Of a stretch of 18,696 nucleotides of DNA, positions 14,687-18,696 are shown in pieces. Source of the DNA: Acidimicrobiaceae bacterium (GTDB lineage: Bacteria > Actinomycetota > Acidimicrobiia > Acidimicrobiales > Palsa-688); the NCBI GenBank assembly GCA_030838025.1, contig JAUTXM010000125.1:1-18696 (forward strand), read 5' to 3'. The notes under the pieces are model-generated. The model was not told where the DNA came from. It made no database searches and was given only the letters and a program-made list of their open reading frames with translations. Each line of letters starts with the position of its first letter. Positions within the stretch are counted from its first letter, which is position 1. The position numbers and the translations under genes were made by a program.

Positions 14687-15902
14687 CGCCGGGCCTCCCG
14701 TTTCCCGACGGGCGACCGATCGCGGCCGCGATCAACTCCACGGGGTGTCGCACGTCCAGTCCCGCCGACGCCAGCCAGAGCGAGCAACCGGGGTTGGCGC
14801 TGGCGACGACCTTGGCGCCGCTGCGCTCCACCGCGGCCAGCTTCCGTTCCCTGATCGCGCCCGCCATGGCCGGATGTTGGACGCTGTAGGCGCCGCCCGC
14901 CCCACAGCACATGCCTTCGTCGTCCAGCTCGACCACCTCGACATAGGGCGCCAGCACCGAACGCACCGGGAGATGGGCCCGCTGGACGTGGCGCAGATGG
15001 CACGGGTCCTGCACGACCACCGGACCCGGCAGCGGGGAACTCCTGGGCGGAAGAAGGTCCAGCCGCCCGGCCAACCATTCATGGATGTCGAGGACGCGGC
15101 CCGCGAACCGGGCCGCCTGTTCGGTGCCGACCAGGTGGCCGTAGTCCTTGAGGGCCGCACCGCAGCCGGCGGAGTCGACCAGGATCGCGGAGTCCCCCGG
15201 CATCGAGGCCATCACCCGGACGGCCAAGCGGCGGGCCTGATCGGTCAGGCCGGCGTGGGTGTGCAGAGCCCCGCAACAATCCCCGCCCGACCCGGGCAAG
15301 GCCACGCCGGCACCGGTCGCCTCGATGACTCGTTGGGCGGCGACGTGCACATTGCGCTGCCAGGCGTCCATGACACAACCCGTGAAAAGGTAGACATCGG
15401 TCCCGCTCGCCCTGAGCGCGGGCTGGCGCAACGGAAGCCGGGGTAGCCCCAGCCGTGCCGACAGCGAAGGGGGCACCAAGCGGGCTCGTTGGGCGGTCGC
15501 GCCCAGCGCGGTCAGGGCGAGCAACAACCGGTGGTGGCCAAGCACCGCGTACCCCGCCCGGCGCCACCACGGCTGATAGCCCGTATCGGTTGCCAGCGCG
15601 TGGCGTGCCCCTTCCATCAGCCGCCCGAACGGAACCGCCGATGGACACGCCACCTCGCAGGCCCGGCACTGGACGCAAAGGTCCATGAACTCGGTGAAGG
15701 TGGCGTCCATGACCGCGCCGGCGTGCACCGCCCGCATGGCGGCGATCCGCCCTCGCGGCGACGCCGATTCCTCGCCCGTGACGCGGTAGGTCGGGCAGCT
15801 GGGCAGGCACAGCCCGCACGAGACACAGGCCGCGAGATCATCGTCATCGACGGGCAAGCGTCCGGCCCCAGACACAAGGCCCGCGAGCGGCTGGGCCGTC
15901 AT
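14676..15902 (-). CDS. glcF: Glycolate oxidase iron-sulfur subunit
   Basis: The ATG at 15902 overlaps the glcE stop as ATGA, giving 408 residues; the longer open frame to 16091 is the antisense/other-frame part of glcE. Two 4Fe-4S ferredoxin motifs are present: CVSCGLCLPSCP (Cys26, 29, 32, 36) and CVQCRACEVACP (Cys76, 79, 82, 86). Two CCG (DUF224-type) domains follow, marked by FTGCVMDAWQRN...GDCCGALHTHAG and DPCHLRHVQ...GMCCGAGGAYSVQHPAM. This is the standard GlcF layout. It passes electrons from the GlcD/GlcE flavoprotein to the quinone pool at the membrane. The same architecture serves other 2-hydroxyacid oxidases, so the substrate is inferred from the full gene set. Confidence 0.93.
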   Translation of the reverse strand: MTAQPLAGLVSGAGRLPVDDDDLAACVSCGLCLPSCPTYRVTGEESASPRGRIAAMRAVHAGAVMDATFTEFMDLCVQCRACEVACPSAVPFGRLMEGARHALATDTGYQPWWRRAGYAVLGHHRLLLALTALGATAQRARLVPPSLSARLGLPRLPLRQPALRASGTDVYLFTGCVMDAWQRNVHVAAQRVIEATGAGVALPGSGGDCCGALHTHAGLTDQARRLAVRVMASMPGDSAILVDSAGCGAALKDYGHLVGTEQAARFAGRVLDIHEWLAGRLDLLPPRSSPLPGPVVVQDPCHLRHVQRAHLPVRSVLAPYVEVVELDDEGMCCGAGGAYSVQHPAMAGAIRERKLAAVERSGAKVVASANPGCSLWLASAGLDVRHPVELIAAAIGRPSGNGRPGDGR

Positions 15903-16903
15903 GCCGTCGTGCCAGGGGCGACCTGGCGGCCGGGGTTGAGTCGGCCATCGGGGTCGAAACGGCGCTGCAGCTCCTCGTGCAGCTTTGCGACCGGCGGCGT
16001 CAGCGTCCTCGGCCACGTCGTCCCGACCGCCGCCGCCAGCGCCGCCGGGTCCGAGGCGTACACCGTGCCCACGCCGATCTGCGCCAGCCACCGTCCCTCA
16101 ACGCCCGCGGACGCCGCCGCGGACGCGGCTGCCCGCAGATCCCGCAACGCCCCCGGCGGCAACGACAGGCGGCCACCCACTGGCAGCTCCGGTGCCCCCC
16201 CCACCTCGGCGAACGCCGGACCCAGCACCTCCCGGGCCTGGACCTCGACGTCGTCGGGGTGCCCTTCGAGCAGCACCGAGACCCGCCGGCCATCCCACAG
16301 GACCGACGAGGCCCGGTACAGCCGGCTGAACACCTCGAACGGGTCGACCGAACCGGGCTCCACCGACTGCAGCCAGCGACTGACCGATGGCACCGGCTGG
16401 CAACGCAACACGACCTCGCCCAGGAGCCCGAGTGTCCCCAGCGAGCCGACCAGCAACCGGCACAGGTCGAACCCGGTCACGTTCTTCACGACCGGGCCCC
16501 CCGCCTTGACCAGCCGGCCGGCTGCCGAAACGAAGCGCACCTCGAGCACGGTGTCGCGCACCGGGCCATACCGCAACCGCCGGAGTCCGCTGTGTCCAAC
16601 CGCCAAGACGCCGCCCACGGTGGCCCGGGTGGGGTCGACCGGATCGAGGGGCACCATCTGGCCGCCCTCGGCGAGCACCGAGTTGAGCGCCGCCACCGTG
16701 GTCCCGGCCCGGACCCGCACGATCATCTCGGCCGGCTCATGGAGGAGCACACCCGACGGGGCGACAACCTCGCGGGTCCCGTCGACAGGAAGGCCACCGA
16801 CGTCCCACTGGGTCCGGCCGCCCGCCACGCACACCGGGTCATCGGTGCCGACCAGGGCCGCGAACTCCTCCAGTGAAGACGCGCTGACCTGGGCGACGGT
16901 CAT
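15899..16903 (-). CDS. glcE: Glycolate oxidase FAD-binding subunit
   Basis: The ATG at 16903 overlaps the glcD stop as ATGA and gives 334 residues. The FAD-binding (PCMH-type) core is visible: VRVRAGTTVAALNSVLAEGGQMVPLDP (residues 62-88), RATVGGVLAVGHSG (93-106), RYGPVRDTVLEVRFV (111-125) and KNVTGFDLCRLLVGSLGTLGLLGEVVLR (140-167). GlcE resembles GlcD but is shorter and lacks the full FAD-oxidase C-terminal domain, as here. It ends with FDPDGRLNPGR, a motif common in this family. It partners GlcD and GlcF in oxidising glycolate to glyoxylate. Confidence 0.92.
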   Translation of the reverse strand: MTVAQVSASSLEEFAALVGTDDPVCVAGGRTQWDVGGLPVDGTREVVAPSGVLLHEPAEMIVRVRAGTTVAALNSVLAEGGQMVPLDPVDPTRATVGGVLAVGHSGLRRLRYGPVRDTVLEVRFVSAAGRLVKAGGPVVKNVTGFDLCRLLVGSLGTLGLLGEVVLRCQPVPSVSRWLQSVEPGSVDPFEVFSRLYRASSVLWDGRRVSVLLEGHPDDVEVQAREVLGPAFAEVGGAPELPVGGRLSLPPGALRDLRAAASAAASAGVEGRWLAQIGVGTVYASDPAALAAAVGTTWPRTLTPPVAKLHEELQRRFDPDGRLNPGRQVAPGTTA

Positions 16904-18435
16904 ATCCACGCCCCGGGCGGCAGGTCTTGGAGGTCGCCGCAACGGGCGCCCGCGGGCAGCACCTTCCATGGGTTGCACGCCTGATCTGGGTCGAACGCAG
17001 ACCGCAACCAGCCCTGGGCTTCGAGGTCGTCGCCGCTGAACACCAGGCCCATGAAGTCCCGTTTTTCCAGGCCGATGCCGTGCTCGCCGCTCAGCATCCC
17101 GCCCGCGGCCACGCACACCTCGATGATCTCCTTGCCGGCCGCCAGGACCCGGTCCATCACCCCCGGCTCCCGCTTGTCGAACAGGATCAAGGGGTGCAGG
17201 TTGCCGTCACCGGCATGGAAGACGGTGCCCAGTTGTAGCTGGTGGCGTTCCGCGATCTGGTACACCTCGGTCAGCACCGCCACCAGCTGGCTTCGGGGAA
17301 CGACGGTGTCGTGGAGGTAGTAGTTGGGCTTGATGCGGGCAATGGCGCCGAACGCCGACTTGCGTCCCTTCCACAGCAGCGCCCGCTCGGCCGGGTCGGT
17401 CGCGACGCGCACCGTCCGGGCGCCCTGGGCTTTGGCGATGCTCGTGATCGCGTCCGCGGCGGCGGCCACGCCGGCCGCCAGGCCGTCCACCTCGACGAGG
17501 AGCACCGCGGCCGCGTCGGTCGGGAACCCGGCGTGCACGTACGCCTCCACCGCGCCCGTGATCACGGCGTCCATCATCTCGAGGGCGGCGGGGACGATGC
17601 CCGCCCCGATCACGCCGCTCACGGTTTGTGCCGCCGCTTCGATGCTCGTGAAGTCGGCAAGCAGCGTCGAGACTGCCGGCGGCAGGGGCGTGAGCCTGAC
17701 CGCGATGCGGGTGGCGATTCCCATGGTTCCCTCGCTGCCGACGAACGCTCCCCGAAGGTCGTAGCCCGCCGGTTCGGGGTCGAGGCCCCCCAGTTCGACG
17801 ATCGACCCGTCGGGCAGCACCGCCTCCATCGCCAGGACGTGGGCGGTGGTGACGCCGTGCAGGAGGCAGTGCGGGCCCCCGGAGTTGTTGGCCACGTTGC
17901 CGCCGATGGTGCAGGACTGCTGGCTGGAGGGGTCGGGGGCGAAATGCAGGCCGTATGGGGCGACGGCGCGCGACAAGTCGAGGTTCAACACACCCGGCTG
18001 GACCCACGCCACCCGCGCCTCGGGGTCGACGGAGAGGATCTGGTTCATCTTGGTGGTCACGATCACCACCGGTGGCCGGGGCCCGGTGGGCACCGCGCCG
18101 CCGGCCAACCCCGTCCCCGAGCCACGGGGTACGAACGGCCGGCCATGGGCCCGGCTCACACGAACCGCCGCCGCCACCTCCTCGGTCGTGGTCGGAAAGC
18201 AGATCACGGCCGCCTCGCCCGACAACATCGAGGCATCGCGCCGGTAGAGGGCCAACTCGGTGGGCTCGGCCCGGACCCGGTCAGGCGAAAGCGCCGCCGC
18301 CAAGTCGGCGACCAGGCCGGCGAACGAGTCGGCGACCCGGTCGGCGGATTCGTCGGCGGCCAGCTCACCGGCCGGCCCGCCCCCCACCGATCCGGTTCCC
18401 GAAGCGGGCGTGCCCCGAGCCGCGGTTGTAACCAT
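16900..18435 (-). CDS. glcD: Glycolate oxidase catalytic FAD subunit (or related D-2-hydroxyacid dehydrogenase)
   Basis: The ATG at 18435 gives 511 residues; an in-frame GTG at 18459 is possible. The first ~35 residues are low-complexity, so the true start may be later. The FAD-binding domain shows FPTTTEEVAAAVRVSRAHGR (80-99), FVPRGSGTGLAGGAVP (101-116), TIGGNVANNSGG (176-187) and GSEGTMGIAT (233-242). The FAD-oxidase C-terminal domain shows HDTVVPRSQL (375-384), HAGDGNLHPLI (407-417) and GEHGIGLEKR (450-459), with the histidines expected for substrate and metal binding. It oxidises glycolate and similar D-2-hydroxyacids to the 2-oxoacid. First gene of the minus-strand run glcD-glcE-glcF; a candidate operator lies just upstream. 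Confidence 0.92.
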   Translation of the reverse strand: MVTTAARGTPASGTGSVGGGPAGELAADESADRVADSFAGLVADLAAALSPDRVRAEPTELALYRRDASMLSGEAAVICFPTTTEEVAAAVRVSRAHGRPFVPRGSGTGLAGGAVPTGPRPPVVIVTTKMNQILSVDPEARVAWVQPGVLNLDLSRAVAPYGLHFAPDPSSQQSCTIGGNVANNSGGPHCLLHGVTTAHVLAMEAVLPDGSIVELGGLDPEPAGYDLRGAFVGSEGTMGIATRIAVRLTPLPPAVSTLLADFTSIEAAAQTVSGVIGAGIVPAALEMMDAVITGAVEAYVHAGFPTDAAAVLLVEVDGLAAGVAAAADAITSIAKAQGARTVRVATDPAERALLWKGRKSAFGAIARIKPNYYLHDTVVPRSQLVAVLTEVYQIAERHQLQLGTVFHAGDGNLHPLILFDKREPGVMDRVLAAGKEIIEVCVAAGGMLSGEHGIGLEKRDFMGLVFSGDDLEAQGWLRSAFDPDQACNPWKVLPAGARCGDLQDLPPGAWI

Positions 18436-18476
18436 CCGTTCAGTCTGCCTCGACCGCACGACTCATGGTCATCTGC

Positions 18477-18529
18477 GGCTCTGAGGGCGAGTTACAGCGC
18501 TCGGACGACCATAGGAAGCCCTCAGAGCC
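18477..18529. promoter_or_regulatory. Perfect 12-bp inverted repeat upstream of glcD (candidate operator)
   Basis: GGCTCTGAGGGC (18477-18488) and GCCCTCAGAGCC (18518-18529) are exact reverse complements separated by 29 bp, about 40-95 bp upstream of the glcD start. A third partial half-site, GCCCTCAGA, begins at 18537. It suits a looped or dimeric repressor site or a leader-RNA stem. No regulator gene is in the window. Confidence 0.55.
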
Positions 18530-18542
18530 ACGGATCGCCCTC

Positions 18543-18596
18543 AGAAACCGCCCGACACCGCCCGACACCAGAAACCGCCCGACACCGCCCGACACC
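18543..18596. repeat. 27-bp tandem duplication upstream of glcD
   Basis: Two perfect head-to-tail copies of a 27-bp unit (18543-18569 and 18570-18596). Each unit itself contains CCGCCCGACA twice. It is A/C/G-rich and has no coding look. It lies in the glcD upstream region beyond the inverted repeat. Confidence 0.9.
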
Positions 18597-18641
18597 AGGC
18601 ACCACCCCGAAGGAACCGAAACCAGAAACCAGGAACCCACC

Positions 18642-18695
18642 TCAAGGGCTGGGGCAGCTGATCCCGGCTGCGGGCACCGTCAGCGACACCAGGTA
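18642..18695 (-). CDS. Possible C-terminal end of a minus-strand gene entering from the right
   Basis: Reading inward from the right edge on the minus strand gives YLVSLTVPAAGISCPSP followed by TGA (18644-18642). It looks like an ordinary protein end and would leave about 206 bp before glcD. Seventeen codons cannot establish a gene. Confidence 0.2.
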   Translation of the reverse strand, partial: YLVSLTVPAAGISCPSP

Positions 18696-18696
18696 G

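Noticed and set aside
18537..18600. CRISPR-like array upstream of glcD
   Set aside because: The 27-bp units are directly adjacent with no spacers and only two copies.
18440..18640. 66-codon minus-strand frame before glcD
   Set aside because: Most of it is translation of the 27-bp tandem repeat and inverted repeat, and it would overlap the glcD start.
17242..18696. 484-codon plus-strand frame reaching the right edge
   Set aside because: Antisense to glcD, which has full FAD-oxidase motifs; the plus reading is His/Arg/Gly-rich without recognisable domains.

Overview
The window is GC-rich, gene-dense DNA with strong G/C preference at third codon positions. It carries a fused F420-precursor synthase (FbiC), a large MalT/LuxR-type ATPase regulator, a YihY-type membrane protein and a GlcD/GlcE/GlcF-like glycolate oxidase set. 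Together these point to an actinobacterium, most likely Acidimicrobiia or a close relative. The class assignment is an inference from gene content and was not tested by a search.

Left part (1-4918, minus strand). Transcription runs right to left: a YghO-like GNAT protein (3962-4879), a 79-nt hairpin (3814-3892), a 49-aa small protein (3558-3707), a YihY/BrkB membrane protein (2688-3440, N-terminus problematic), a paralogous 66-aa small protein (2383-2583), and an AAA ATPase regulator that runs off the left edge (1-2332). The two small genes and their leaders are diverged copies of one cassette of about 150 bp. Each leader holds the same inverted repeat, T(G/A)AGGTAG-N17-CTACCTCA on the + strand. 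This is the most unusual structure in the window.

Middle (4911-13433). FbiC (4911-7250, plus) makes the F420 chromophore precursor Fo. It converges on a secreted 12-repeat NHL propeller protein (7508-9442, minus); a strong hairpin and short repeats lie between them. A GNAT acetyltransferase (9541-10086, minus) lies upstream of the NHL gene. Divergent from it is a membrane-anchored CapA-type phosphoesterase-fold protein with an extra N-terminal Ig-like domain and a long Pro/Ala/Arg linker (10232-12271, plus). A long LOG-family Rossmann protein (12330-13433, plus) follows.

13434-13852 holds no confident gene. It contains a nearly perfect 46-bp palindrome and, just after it, what may be the decayed start of an AbrB/MazE-like antitoxin gene.

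Right part (13853-18435, minus). This is a compact operon: glcD, glcE and glcF joined by ATGA-type stop/start overlaps, then a 66-aa protein overlapping the end of glcF, then a small membrane protein with an HLHHYLWG motif. Upstream of glcD is a 12-bp inverted repeat, a candidate operator, and a 27-bp tandem repeat. The last 54 bases may be the end of another minus-strand gene.
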